DNA of 64,000 bases from Saprospirales bacterium. GTDB lineage: Bacteria > Bacteroidota > Bacteroidia > Chitinophagales > Saprospiraceae. A program made the position numbers and the translations under genes. Positions 45,415 to 54,464 of this stretch are shown one piece after another. The stretch lies in assembly GCA_016719895.1 (NCBI GenBank), contig JADJYG010000006.1:1-64000 (forward strand), read 5' to 3'. Every line of letters begins with the position of its first letter. Position 1 is the stretch's first letter. A model generated the notes under the pieces. That model was given only the letters and a program-made list of their open reading frames with translations. It ran no database searches and was not told the origin of the DNA.

Positions 45415-47445
45415 TCACTCCAACCGCTCCTTTAGCTGTTTTTTCAGCGCCATCATTTCATCCCTCCATTGAGCGGCGGTGATAAAGTCGAGGTCTTTGG
45501 CGGCTTTTTTCATCCGGGATTCGGTTTCGGCAACCATTTTTTCCAGTTGACTGCGGCTGGCATAGGCCACAATTGGTTCTGCTGCCAGACTCGCTTCTTC
45601 CGCTTCCACGTAGTATTGGGTTTGTTCCACGCCGCGGATATCCAGGATACTGCGCTGTGCCATGATCTCTTCACGGGTCTTGGTGACGGTACGTGGGGTG
45701 ATGCCGTGTTCGTCGTTGTATACCATCTGGATAGAGCGGCGGCGGTTGGTTTCGTCGATGGTGTTGCGCATGGCGTCGGTCATTTTATCCGCATAAAACA
45801 GAACGAGGCCGTTAGCGTTTCGCGCAGCCCGGCCGGCGGTCTGGGTGAGGGAGCGCATATTGCGCAGAAACCCTTCTTTGTCCGCATCCAGAATAGCCAC
45901 GAGCGATACTTCGGGCATATCCAGGCCTTCGCGCAGGAGGTTGACGCCTACCAGCACGTCGTACTCGCCCAAGCGCAGGTCGCGGATGATTTCCACCCGT
46001 TCCAGGGTTTCCACTTCGGAGTGGATGTAGCGGCAGCGGATATTGAGCCGGAGCAGGTAGGCGGTAAGCTCTTCTGCCATACGTTTGGTCAGGGTAGTCA
46101 CCAGGGTGCGTTCGCCAGCCTTGGTCCGGTGTTGAATTTCTTCCATCAGATCGTCGATCTGGTTGAGGGAAGGCCGCACGTCGATCGGCGGGTCGAGCAA
46201 GCCGGTAGGCCGTACGAGTTGTTCGACGACGACGCCTTCGGTCTGCTCCAGCTCATAATCGGCCGGGGTGGCGCTGACGAAAATGACCTGGTTGATCAGG
46301 CTTTCGAATTCTTCGAAACTTTGTGGCCGGTTGTCGATAGCCGAGGGCAGGCGGAAGCCAAAGTTCACGAGCATCTGTTTGCGCGCGCGGTCGCCGCCCC
46401 ACATGCCGCGTACCTGCGGGATAGTTACGTGGCTCTCATCCACAATCATCAGGTAGTCGTCGGGAAAATAATCGAGCAGGCAAAACGGCCGGGCGCCGGG
46501 TTCGCGGCGGTCGAAAAACCGGGAGTAATTTTCGATGCCGCTGCAATAGCCCAATTCCTTGATCATTTCGAGATCGAAGGTCGTGCGTTCCCTGATCCGG
46601 CGGGCTTCCTGCAACCGGCCTTCCCGGACGAAATATTTTTCCTGGGCAACCATCTCATCCTGAATTTCGTTCAAGATCTGGCTCAGGCGGTCTTTTGGCG
46701 CGATATAGAGGTTGGCCGGAAAAATGGCGGCGGTCTCCATGACCTGAATGCGTTTGCCGCTACTGGTTTCGATACTTTCAATGGTCTCAATTTCGTCGCC
46801 CCAAAAAATGACCCGGTACCCCCAGTCCGCATAGGGCAGGTTGATATCCACCGTGTCCCCTTTGACGCGAAAGGTAGCGCGGGCGAAGTCGGTTTCGGTG
46901 CGCGAATAAAGGCTGTCGGTCAACGCATAGAGGAAATTTGTCTTCGATAGTTTTTGCCCCGGGTGGATGCGGATAATGCCTGTTTTGTAATCCTCCGGGT
47001 TGCCCATGCCGTAGATGCAGGATACCGAGGCTACGATGATGATGTCGCGCCGGCCGGAAAGCAGGGTGCTGGTGGCCTTGAGGCGCAACTTGTCCACCAA
47101 CTCATTGATCTGCAAGTCTTTTTCGATATAGGTGTCCGTGACGGCGATATAAGCCTCGGGCTGGTAATAGTCGTAGTACGACACAAAATATTCCACGGCA
47201 TTGTCGGGGAAAAACGACTGCAATTCACCGTACAGCTGCGCAGTAAGGGTTTTGTTGTGGGTGAGCACGAGGGTGGGTTTTTGCACCTGGGCGATCACAT
47301 TGGCTATGGTAAAGGTTTTGCCCGAGCCGGTCACGCCGAGCAATACCTGCGCCCGGTCGCCGCTGCGGATGCCCTCCACGAGCTGGCGGATCGCCTGCGG
47401 CTGGTCTCCGGTGGGTTGGTACGGGGACTGAAGTTTGAAATCCAT
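45415..47445 (-). CDS. uvrB: excinuclease ABC subunit UvrB
   Basis: 676 aa, full length. Walker A LGVTGSGKTFT, the beta-hairpin that clamps damaged DNA (YYDYYQPEAYI), DESHVTIPQ as the helicase DExH motif, LREGLDMPEVSLVAILDADKEGF and the C-terminal UVR motif (EKMVAETESRMKKAAKDLDF) that binds UvrC are all present. It verifies lesions in nucleotide excision repair and loads UvrC. An excellent promoter is visible upstream. uvrA and uvrC are not in the window. Confidence 0.98.
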   Translation of the reverse strand: MDFKLQSPYQPTGDQPQAIRQLVEGIRSGDRAQVLLGVTGSGKTFTIANVIAQVQKPTLVLTHNKTLTAQLYGELQSFFPDNAVEYFVSYYDYYQPEAYIAVTDTYIEKDLQINELVDKLRLKATSTLLSGRRDIIIVASVSCIYGMGNPEDYKTGIIRIHPGQKLSKTNFLYALTDSLYSRTETDFARATFRVKGDTVDINLPYADWGYRVIFWGDEIETIESIETSSGKRIQVMETAAIFPANLYIAPKDRLSQILNEIQDEMVAQEKYFVREGRLQEARRIRERTTFDLEMIKELGYCSGIENYSRFFDRREPGARPFCLLDYFPDDYLMIVDESHVTIPQVRGMWGGDRARKQMLVNFGFRLPSAIDNRPQSFEEFESLINQVIFVSATPADYELEQTEGVVVEQLVRPTGLLDPPIDVRPSLNQIDDLMEEIQHRTKAGERTLVTTLTKRMAEELTAYLLRLNIRCRYIHSEVETLERVEIIRDLRLGEYDVLVGVNLLREGLDMPEVSLVAILDADKEGFLRNMRSLTQTAGRAARNANGLVLFYADKMTDAMRNTIDETNRRRSIQMVYNDEHGITPRTVTKTREEIMAQRSILDIRGVEQTQYYVEAEEASLAAEPIVAYASRSQLEKMVAETESRMKKAAKDLDFITAAQWRDEMMALKKQLKERLE

Positions 47446-47516
47446 AAATTGTGCGTTCTTGGCGGAACGGCCGGGCGGTGATGTTCCACCGCAAGGCCCG
47501 GAAATGCCGTAAACCG

Positions 47517-47549
47517 CAAATTTACCGTTTTTGCTCTTTTAAAACAAAA
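47517..47549 (-). promoter_or_regulatory. promoter of uvrB (TTTTG, N20, TAAATTTG)
   Basis: On the minus strand TTTTG (47549-47545) is followed after 20 bp by TAAATTTG (47524-47517). Both elements and the spacing match the Bacteroidota -33/-7 consensus. The uvrB ATG lies 71 bp downstream. This is the clearest promoter in the window. Confidence 0.65.
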
Positions 47550-47566
47550 GATTTTAAAAGAATACC

Positions 47567-48451
47567 TCACTGCAACCCTACCGGGTAAATCTCCGCCAGC
47601 GCGCCCTGCACGGTTTCTTTGTCGGCCGGGTAGGTGACGCCGTACCATTGGCTGTCGCTGGTCAGCACCCGCACCCGCACCCGGCCGGCCTTAAGCAGGT
47701 TGTTTACTACGGTTGGGATATAAAATTCCGCCTTGGGTTTATCCATGCTGGCCTGTACAAAAGAGCGGAACTGCGTATCGAGTTCCTCGAAAATATTGGG
47801 ATGAAAGCCCCAGAAATTCATCGACACCGGCGTATCGGCGGCGAGCAGGTGCCGGTTGCCGGCCTCGTCGGTGTAGAAAATGCCATCGGCGAAACGCTCG
47901 ATTTTGGTGCGTTCGGTCACGTCGGTCAGAAAACCGCCGGGGCTGACGGCACAAACGCCGCGCGAAACGGTTCCGTTTTCCGAAAGGGTATTCCCAAGGC
48001 GGTAGGCGACCATGCCATATTGGTCGGGCGCACAATCGAATTGCAGAAAGCGGCCGATGGCTTCGAAAGCGTCGGCGCCATAAAAATCATCGGCATTGAT
48101 GGCTACGAAGGGTTCGCGAACACAGGAGCGGGCGGCGAGGATGGCATGGCCCGTACCCCAGGGTTTTTCGCGGTGGGGCAGTTGGGGCAGCCATTCCAGC
48201 GCGGTACCGGTTTCCTGGAAGGCATATTCCACGGCGATCTGGCGCTCGATTTTGCGGCCGATCCGTTGGCGGAATTCTGCTTCGATATCGCGGCGGATGA
48301 CAAAAACGACCTTGCCGAAGCCGGCCCTTTTGGCGTCATGCACCGAAAATTCGAGGATAGCTTCGCCGCCGGGGCCCATGCCGTCCACCTGTTTGAGGCC
48401 GCCGTAGCGCGAGCCGATACCGGCCGCAAGAATCAGAAGTGTGGGTTGCAT
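47567..48451 (-). CDS. sugar nucleotidyltransferase (NDP-sugar pyrophosphorylase-like)
   Basis: 294 aa from the ATG at 48451; 24 upstream codons are not conserved. The nucleotide-binding motif LILAAGIGSRYGGLKQVDGMGPGGEAILEFSV opens the protein in the GxGxRxGGLKQ form, and FVAINADDFYGADAFEAI supplies the metal-binding Asp-Asp. This is a GT-A-like pyrophosphorylase fold that joins NTP and a sugar 1-phosphate. Which sugar is unknown. It is divergent from the FucP-like transporter gene (123 bp) and the two could share sugar metabolism. uvrB lies 122 bp downstream with its own promoter. Confidence 0.85.
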   Translation of the reverse strand: MQPTLLILAAGIGSRYGGLKQVDGMGPGGEAILEFSVHDAKRAGFGKVVFVIRRDIEAEFRQRIGRKIERQIAVEYAFQETGTALEWLPQLPHREKPWGTGHAILAARSCVREPFVAINADDFYGADAFEAIGRFLQFDCAPDQYGMVAYRLGNTLSENGTVSRGVCAVSPGGFLTDVTERTKIERFADGIFYTDEAGNRHLLAADTPVSMNFWGFHPNIFEELDTQFRSFVQASMDKPKAEFYIPTVVNNLLKAGRVRVRVLTSDSQWYGVTYPADKETVQGALAEIYPVGLQ

Positions 48452-48482
48452 TGGTGTCTGTTTGACGATAGGTAAAAGAAAA

Positions 48483-48512
48483 TTGCCGGATTCGAGGGGT
48501 TTACTACATTTG
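48483..48512 (+). promoter_or_regulatory. promoter of the FucP-like gene (TTG, N19, TACATTTG)
   Basis: TTG at 48483-48485, a 19-bp spacer and TACATTTG at 48505-48512 fit the Bacteroidota consensus in both sequence and spacing. The ATG is 61 bp downstream. Confidence 0.6.
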
Positions 48513-48573
48513 TCCGGCCGCAAAACTCCAAAACCCTTGCCAATTTCACACTACACCAGCCTAAACTTGTCCT

Positions 48574-49851
48574 ATGAGCGCCTCTGTTTCCCGCAACTCC
48601 GGTTACCTGTACCAGATTACGATTATCGGGGTCCTGTTTTTTATTTTCGGGTTTGTCACCTGGCTGAACGGCACGCTGATCCCATTTCTCAAGCTGGCCT
48701 GCGAACTGGATACCATGCAGGCCCTTTTCGTCACCTTCGCTTTTTATATCAGTTATTTTTTCCTGGCTATCCCCTCTTCGCAAATTCTGAAACGCACGGG
48801 TTTTAAAAACGGCATGGCCCTGGGCCTGCTCGTGATGGCGCTGGGCTGTCTGGTGTTTATTCCGGCGGCCAATGCGCGGGCGTTTCCGCTGTTTCTGACC
48901 GGCTTGTTTGTACAGGGCATGGGCCTGGCCCTGCTGCAAACGGCTTCGAATCCCTATATCAGCATCATCGGCCCCATCGAAAGCGCCGCCCAACGCATCA
49001 GCATTATGGGTATTTGCAATAAAGTGGCCGGTATCCTGAGCCCGCTCATCCTGAGCAGTATCGTGTTGAAAAATGCCACAGCCATCGAGCAACAAGTGCT
49101 GGCTGCCACCGACGCCGTCCAAAAAGCGGGCCTGCTCGACGAACTGGCCGGCCGTGTGGTCATGCCTTACGTGGTCATGGCGGTGGTACTGGCTGCCCTG
49201 GCAGTTATGATCCGGCAGTCGGCACTGCCCGAAATCGACACGACCGGCGAGCCAGCAGATGAAGGCGCCACCGTTACCTCGGCAGGCAGAAAAAGTATCT
49301 GGGAATTTCCGCACCTGCTGCTGGGCGCCCTGGCGATCTTTTTCTACGTCGGCGCCGAGGTGATGGCCGGCGACGGTATCGGCATCTATGGGCGTTCGTT
49401 GGGCTTCGGGCTCGACCAAACGAAATATTTCACGTCGTTTACCCTGGCCGCCATGCTGCTGGGCTATGTGTTGAGCATCGCACTCATCCCCAAATACATT
49501 TCACAACAAAATTTCCTGAAATATTCGGCTATTCTGGGCCTGGCGCTCACGGCCCTTACCTATTTCGCCAGCGGCTCGGCCGCCGTAACGAGTGTGGCGC
49601 TGCTGGGCCTGGCCAATGCCGTCATGTGGCCGGCTATTTTTCCGCTGGCCATCAATGGCCTGGGCCGGTTTACACAAATCGGTTCCGCTTTGCTGATCAT
49701 GGGCATTGCCGGCGGCGCCATCCTGCCCCAAGTGTATGGCCTGCTGGAAAAATCGGTAGGCTACCAGGCCGCCTTTCAAATCACGATGCTGCCGTGTTAT
49801 GTTTATATCCTGTACTTCGCCATGGCAGGGCATAAACTGCGAAACCCCTGA
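48574..49851 (+). CDS. sugar MFS transporter, FucP/GluP-like
   Basis: 425 aa with twelve predicted TM segments. FFIFGFVTWLNGTLIPFLK near the N-terminus, the FYISYFFLAIPSSQILKRTGF loop, GLALLQTASNPYISIIGP and the later ANAVMWPAIFPLAINGLGRFT are all signatures of the fucose/glucose-galactose proton symporter branch. It imports a sugar (fucose, glucose or galactose; not distinguishable) across the inner membrane. The adenylyltransferase gene starts 6 bp after its stop codon, so the two are probably co-transcribed. Confidence 0.92.
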   Translation: MSASVSRNSGYLYQITIIGVLFFIFGFVTWLNGTLIPFLKLACELDTMQALFVTFAFYISYFFLAIPSSQILKRTGFKNGMALGLLVMALGCLVFIPAANARAFPLFLTGLFVQGMGLALLQTASNPYISIIGPIESAAQRISIMGICNKVAGILSPLILSSIVLKNATAIEQQVLAATDAVQKAGLLDELAGRVVMPYVVMAVVLAALAVMIRQSALPEIDTTGEPADEGATVTSAGRKSIWEFPHLLLGALAIFFYVGAEVMAGDGIGIYGRSLGFGLDQTKYFTSFTLAAMLLGYVLSIALIPKYISQQNFLKYSAILGLALTALTYFASGSAAVTSVALLGLANAVMWPAIFPLAINGLGRFTQIGSALLIMGIAGGAILPQVYGLLEKSVGYQAAFQITMLPCYVYILYFAMAGHKLRNP

Positions 49852-49857
49852 TCCGGT

Positions 49858-50364
49858 ATGATTATGACGGCATTTGCGCACATTCAACAAAAAATCCAAA
49901 CGCCGGAACAACTCCGCGACACCCTGGCGGCCTGGCGGGCGTCGGGCGATAAAATCGTGTTCACCAACGGTTGTTTCGATATTCTGCACTACGGGCACCT
50001 GCACTACCTGGCCCAGGCGCGCGACCTGGGCAACCGCCTGGTGATCGGCCTGAACAGCGCCGGCTCGGTGCGCCGGCTGAAAGGCCCCACCCGGCCCATC
50101 AACGACGAAGCCACCCGAGCCCACCTGCTGGCCGCGCTGGAAGTGGTGGATGCCGTAGTATTCTTCGATGGCGACACGCCGCTGGGCCTGATCAAAACCG
50201 TACAGCCCGATGTGTTGGTGAAAGGCGGCGACTGGCAGCCCGCACAAATTGTCGGCTCGGAGGTAGTGCTGGCCGCCGGCGGCGCCGTGCGCAGCCTGCC
50301 GTTTGTGGAGGGCTACTCGACGACGAATATCGAACGGAAAATATGGGAAGGCGGCGGGGGCTAA
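49858..50364 (+). CDS. rfaE2: D-glycero-beta-D-manno-heptose 1-phosphate adenylyltransferase
   Basis: 168 aa. KIVFTNGCFDILHYGHLHYL contains the HxGH nucleotidyltransferase motif, and RLKGPTRPINDEATRAHLLAALEVVDAVVFF and DVLVKGGDW are the remaining family signatures. It corresponds to the C-terminal (RfaE2) half of HldE and adenylylates heptose-1-phosphate for the LPS inner core. The kinase half is not adjacent. The ATG at 49858 is followed by another at 49864, and either may be used. Six base pairs separate it from the transporter gene upstream. Confidence 0.93.
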   Translation: MIMTAFAHIQQKIQTPEQLRDTLAAWRASGDKIVFTNGCFDILHYGHLHYLAQARDLGNRLVIGLNSAGSVRRLKGPTRPINDEATRAHLLAALEVVDAVVFFDGDTPLGLIKTVQPDVLVKGGDWQPAQIVGSEVVLAAGGAVRSLPFVEGYSTTNIERKIWEGGGG

Positions 50365-50372
50365 ACGGTACA

Positions 50373-50777
50373 TCAGCCGGTCACCGCCCCATCCTTCGCG
50401 AGGTATTGCGCGTAAATCATTGCCCCGGCCATGAGGCCGAGGTCTTTTAAAACATTGTGCATCGCACGGGCGCCGGATTCCCCGCCGCCCATGGCTCCGG
50501 GCAGGTGCACCAGGAGTACAAATGAAAGCAGCATCACAGCGAGCAAAGCGGCGGCCAGACGGTCGTATTTACCGATATACATACTGACCGCGGCGCCAAT
50601 CAGGCCTGCGCCCGACAGATACACCCAAAAAATTTTTACCGGCAGATAGGCCGGAACGGTATCCGCTGCCTGCGTTGCATTCATCCAGTACATCAAGCCG
50701 AAAACGGCGAACGGCATGGGAAATATCCAGCGACCGAGGGATAAAAAAGCATTCATACGGCTTTGCATTTTGGTCAT
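50373..50777 (-). CDS. DoxX family membrane protein
   Basis: 134 aa from the ATG at 50777; two further ATGs lie at 50768 and 50756, and the longer frame to 50891 adds a Cys-rich stretch unlike the family. Four hydrophobic helices are visible (WIFPMPFAVFGLMYWM; IFWVYLSGAGLIGAAVSMYI; AAALLAVMLLSFVLLVHLP; DLGLMAGAMIYAQYL). The NVLKDLGLMAGA segment with G and M residues is typical of DoxX. The role is unknown, perhaps in respiratory-chain or redox functions. It converges on rfaE2 with an 8-bp gap. Confidence 0.8.
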   Translation of the reverse strand: MTKMQSRMNAFLSLGRWIFPMPFAVFGLMYWMNATQAADTVPAYLPVKIFWVYLSGAGLIGAAVSMYIGKYDRLAAALLAVMLLSFVLLVHLPGAMGGGESGARAMHNVLKDLGLMAGAMIYAQYLAKDGAVTG

Positions 50778-50924
50778 ACACCAAAGCGTACATCCGGGGC
50801 ATCCGGACAACCCGGCAAAAGTGCAGCATTCCACCGCTTTGTTGGCCTGCCCGGCAGGAAAAAACTTTGCGTTTTTATACCAAACCGCCATTTGGGTTTG
50901 TAAGCCTGAATACCTTAGCGCACC

Positions 50925-52052
50925 ATGTCACTCGAACGCTGGCGATTGATTCTCGGCCAAACAGCCGACCCGGAAGCGGCAGTACCGCTCAGCGGCGACC
51001 AGGCCGCCATGGACCGCGTGCTGGAGGCCCTGTACGACGCCGACCGGCAGGGTGGGTTGGGGCGCTCGTCGCCGAACATTAACCGCTGGCTGGGCGACAT
51101 CCGCCGGTATTTCCCGGCTCCGGTAGTGCAACTCATCCAGCGCGATGCACTGGAAAGACTGGGACTGACCCAATTATTGCTGGAACCGGAACTGTTGTCG
51201 GCCGTCGAACCCGATGTACACCTCGTGGGCGCGTTGCTGGCATTGCAAAAAGCCATGCCAGCCAAAACCCGCGAAACGGCGCGCATTGTGGTGCGGCATA
51301 TCACCGATGCCCTCGAACGCCGGATTCGCAACGCCTTGCAGGAAGCGGTAAAGCAGGCGCTGAATCGCAGTGCGCGCAACCGCCGCCCCCGCCTGCAGGA
51401 AATAGACTGGCGCCGCACGATTCACCTGAACCTCAAACACTACCAACCGGACCTTCAGGCGATTATCCCGGAACGCGTCGTGGGATTCGGCCGCAAGGGC
51501 AATGCGCAACGGCACATCATCCTCCTGCTCGACCAGAGTGGCTCCATGGCCGGCTCGGTGGTATATGCCGCCGTGTTCGGTGCGGTGCTGGCCACGTTGC
51601 GCAGCGTGAAAACCCACCTGGTGGTGTTCGATACGGCCGTTGTGGATATGTCGGAACACCTGCACGATCCGGTCGAACTGTTGTTCGGTACCCAGCTGGG
51701 TGGCGGTACCGACATCTACAAGGCCTTGTCGTACGCCCAAACACTGGTACAAGCGCCGCAAGACACAATCCTGATCCTGATCAGCGACCTGTACGAAGGC
51801 GGGCACCGGGCGGAGCTGTTGCGCAAAGCACATGCCCTGCTGGAGGCCGGCGTGCGCCTGATTGCCTTGCTGGCCCTGAGCGATGAGGGGGCGCCCGGTT
51901 ACGACCATGAAAATGCCGCCGCCCTGGCCTCCCTGGGTATACCGGCGTTTGCCTGCACGCCGGCACAGTTCCCCGAGCTCATGGCCGCCGCCATCAGCCG
52001 GCAGGATATCCGCCAGTGGGCCGGGCGGGCGGGACTTTCACTTAAATCATAA
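50925..52052 (+). CDS. VWA domain protein, CoxE-like
   Basis: 375 aa. The C-terminal half is a von Willebrand A domain of the CoxE kind. Its MIDAS motif DQSGSMAGS (DxSxS) is intact, GGGTDIYKA supplies the Thr and SDLYEGG the later Asp. The N-terminal half is helical and Arg-rich (RHITDALERRIRNALQEAV; RRPRLQEIDWRRTIHLNLKHY). There is no signal peptide, so it is cytoplasmic. Relatives usually pair with a MoxR-type AAA+ ATPase and work as metal-insertion or remodelling chaperones. No such ATPase is nearby, so the partner is elsewhere. Function is inferred only. Confidence 0.85.
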   Translation: MSLERWRLILGQTADPEAAVPLSGDQAAMDRVLEALYDADRQGGLGRSSPNINRWLGDIRRYFPAPVVQLIQRDALERLGLTQLLLEPELLSAVEPDVHLVGALLALQKAMPAKTRETARIVVRHITDALERRIRNALQEAVKQALNRSARNRRPRLQEIDWRRTIHLNLKHYQPDLQAIIPERVVGFGRKGNAQRHIILLLDQSGSMAGSVVYAAVFGAVLATLRSVKTHLVVFDTAVVDMSEHLHDPVELLFGTQLGGGTDIYKALSYAQTLVQAPQDTILILISDLYEGGHRAELLRKAHALLEAGVRLIALLALSDEGAPGYDHENAAALASLGIPAFACTPAQFPELMAAAISRQDIRQWAGRAGLSLKS

Positions 52053-52157
52053 GTGCCCGTTTTGAGACGGTTTCTATAAAACACAGAAAATGCAGACCTT
52101 TGCGGTTTCTTAGAAAACCGACGTTTTTTTCTATACATTCAAATTTTTCTTGTTTCC

Positions 52158-52871
52158 ATGAAAAAACGCATTCTGTTGTTTTTGCCGGCGGTGGTAATCC
52201 TGGTTTGTTTGGCGCTGGCGTGTAAGAGTAAAAAAGAGCATAATTCTGCGCCGGAAGAAGGGCTGATCAGCCGCGAAAACGGCCGCGGCGGAGGCCGCAC
52301 CCTTGGGGGCGGGGAGGTGTCGAACCTGCCGGAGGAAAAACCGGACACCCTGTTTGGTATCGAAGGCTGCGACCGGCCGGGTTTCCGGGCGCTGACGCCT
52401 AAAGTGCATGAATTTATTTACCAGGGCTACCGCGTGCGGGTCACGCAACGCGACGATGAGGCCGGCGAAAAACTGGAAGTTTTCATCGACTCCACCGGCG
52501 CAAGCCTCGAGGTGCCGACCGTGGAACCCACATTCTTTCGCGGCGCCGCACGCGCCCACATCTTTGTCGATATCGGTACCGCTCCCGATTCCCGGGAGAT
52601 CGTGGTGTACAACCTGAAGCGCGGAACGCTGGCGCAGGTCTATCGCGAGCGCTATTGTGTGGACGGGCAAACGTATGTGTCGCAAAATGGAGGATTCTGG
52701 TTCTACTGCCCGGTGCCAGAAAGCGAAGTAGCCAAGAAGCCCGACTGCCCGGACAAAGAAACCTGGGCCAAAAAAGGCCTGGGAACGGCATACGGCCAGC
52801 GGTATATCTACGACATGGTCAACCGCGGGCTTACCCGCAAATCGGAGTTTATCTGCGTACCCACGCAGTAA
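52158..52871 (+). CDS. hypothetical lipoprotein
   Basis: 237 aa. The signal sequence (KKRILLFLPAVVILVCLALAC) ends in a lipobox with Cys at 22, followed by Lys-rich and then low-complexity Gly/Arg residues. The mature domain begins with EKPDTLFGIEGCDRPGFRALTPKVHEF and contains paired Cys (ERYCVDGQTY ... CPVPESE ... DCPDKETW). No catalytic motif is recognised. It is a membrane-anchored protein of unknown role that converges on the B12/radical SAM gene with a 25-bp gap. Confidence 0.6.
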   Translation: MKKRILLFLPAVVILVCLALACKSKKEHNSAPEEGLISRENGRGGGRTLGGGEVSNLPEEKPDTLFGIEGCDRPGFRALTPKVHEFIYQGYRVRVTQRDDEAGEKLEVFIDSTGASLEVPTVEPTFFRGAARAHIFVDIGTAPDSREIVVYNLKRGTLAQVYRERYCVDGQTYVSQNGGFWFYCPVPESEVAKKPDCPDKETWAKKGLGTAYGQRYIYDMVNRGLTRKSEFICVPTQ

Positions 52872-52896
52872 CGCTAGCCACAAGGCATAAAAGATT

Positions 52897-54408
52897 CTAC
52901 ATACCTTCTATTTCGGGTTGCCGGTAACGCAACCAGAATTTTTGTAAAGCCTTTATTTCGTACGGGAGGTAGAAAAAACCAGTCCGGTACCGCACGGCGG
53001 CCAATGCATGCATCACGCGGCGTTGCAGCTTCGTCAGCTTGGTATCGGATACCGTCGGGAACCGGGCGTTCAGCACGGTTTCAAAATTCCGGATCCGGCG
53101 CACCATGGCCGGCGTCAGCCAGGGCGTCAGCGGGTTGCGGCGCAGGTCGAAGGATTCCCATTGGGGCAAAAGCCAGTCGTCGAGGGTTTTCGGGAAGGAA
53201 AACCCTGCCCGGGTGATGCGTTCGTAAAGTTCGGAGCCTTCCGTCGGTACGGGTGAATAGACGTAAATGATGATCTCCGTGTCGGGGTTAATGGCTTTTA
53301 TGGATTGGATGAAAGCAATATCTTCTTCAATCTGCGCCCACACCTGCCCGGGAGTATCCGCCGGCATGCCGAGTACAAAGGAATACTCCGGAATGATATC
53401 GAACTGCTTCATGCGGGCGGCAAAGCGGCGGATTTGTTCACCGGTTTGTTTGCCGCCCTTGTCCATTTGCTGCAGCAGGGCATCGTTGCCGGTTTCGGCG
53501 CCAAAAAAGATCATCCGGCATCCGGACCTGCGCATGAGCGCCAGGGTATCGTCGGAAAACTGATCGATCGTATCGATGCGGCCCTCTCCCCACCACGCCA
53601 TGTTTTCCTGCAGCATCAGGCCGGCAAACTCCCGGATACGTTTTTCGCTGACAAAAAAGTTGTTGTCGTGAAATTCGACGCTGTCGGCGCCCCATTTTTC
53701 CTTCACGTAGCGCACATCCCGGTAAATACTTTCCGCCGATTTGCCGCGCCAACGCGCCTCGTAAATCGGAACCACCGCGCAAAACGAACACTTGAACGGA
53801 CAACCCATGCTGCTGTGGTAGGCCAGGGTCCGGCGCCCCAGAAAGGTGGGGGGCAGGTAACGTTGCATGGGATAGAACCGGTCCAGAAAATCATACGGCA
53901 AGGGTGGCAGGGCATCCTGGTCGGGCAAGATTTCCTTACTGTTTTTGACCACGGCGCCTTCCGCCGTTTTCCAGATCAGGTTCGGAATAAATTCGTACGG
54001 TTTGCCGCCGGACAAAGCCTCCAACAGGGTGGGGAAAGCATTATCGCCAGGGCCATACACCACAAAATCCACATAGCCGCTTTCCAGCACTACCTGGTAT
54101 TGGTTGCTGGCAAAATAACCGCCCCAAATGGTTACCACTTCCGGAAACAGCTCCCGGATGCGCTTTGTGAACGGGATGGCCTGCAGTAATTGAGGGCCGG
54201 GCATCACGGTGCAACCGAAGTATCCGAAATCGCCGCTGCGCAAATACGCTTCCAGCACTGCCCAGGGGTCGCGCTCGAGGTTGCCGTCTACCAACGCAAA
54301 GTCGCGCTTGCCGTATATCGATGCCCCCACCTGCAGGATGCTGTTGGGTACCCGGTGTTTCGAACGGGCACTGCGCGGGTTGAAGAGGAGGACTTTTTCA
54401 GCGTGCAT
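52897..54408 (-). CDS. B12-binding domain-containing radical SAM protein (second copy)
   Basis: 503 aa. The N-terminal cobalamin-binding-like domain (residues about 1-160) includes VVTIWGGYFASNQY. The radical SAM motif SSMGCPFKCSFCAV follows near residue 200, then EFHDNNFFVSEKRI, RMIFFGAETGNDALLQQMDKGG and YSFVLGMPADTPGQVW. It resembles the 16645-18096 protein in order and general motifs but is clearly divergent in sequence. Its reaction is unknown, and methylation or C-C bond chemistry is possible. Two copies of a 15-bp repeat plus a part copy lie just upstream of its start (54426-54464). Confidence 0.9.
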   Translation of the reverse strand: MHAEKVLLFNPRSARSKHRVPNSILQVGASIYGKRDFALVDGNLERDPWAVLEAYLRSGDFGYFGCTVMPGPQLLQAIPFTKRIRELFPEVVTIWGGYFASNQYQVVLESGYVDFVVYGPGDNAFPTLLEALSGGKPYEFIPNLIWKTAEGAVVKNSKEILPDQDALPPLPYDFLDRFYPMQRYLPPTFLGRRTLAYHSSMGCPFKCSFCAVVPIYEARWRGKSAESIYRDVRYVKEKWGADSVEFHDNNFFVSEKRIREFAGLMLQENMAWWGEGRIDTIDQFSDDTLALMRRSGCRMIFFGAETGNDALLQQMDKGGKQTGEQIRRFAARMKQFDIIPEYSFVLGMPADTPGQVWAQIEEDIAFIQSIKAINPDTEIIIYVYSPVPTEGSELYERITRAGFSFPKTLDDWLLPQWESFDLRRNPLTPWLTPAMVRRIRNFETVLNARFPTVSDTKLTKLQRRVMHALAAVRYRTGFFYLPYEIKALQKFWLRYRQPEIEGM

Positions 54409-54425
54409 GTTGAAAGGGTTTCGAG

Positions 54426-54464
54426 GTTTCTGGTTAGAAGGTTTCTGGTTAGAAGGTTTCTGGT
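54426..54464. repeat. 15-bp tandem repeat next to the B12/radical SAM start
   Basis: GTTTCTGGTTAGAAG occurs twice exactly, followed by GTTTCTGGT of a third copy. The block lies 17 bp upstream of the ATG at 54408, inside the leader of that minus-strand gene. It has no coding signature of its own. Confidence 0.85.

Noticed and set aside
45469..46950. 493-codon plus-strand frame opposite uvrB
   Set aside because: Shadow frame; uvrB is unambiguous and the opposite translation lacks any recognisable feature.
47536..47560. CTTTTAAAA/TTTTAAAAG palindrome as an operator
   Set aside because: It overlaps the -33 region of uvrB but is plain AT-rich symmetry and occurs once; no evidence for a bound regulator.
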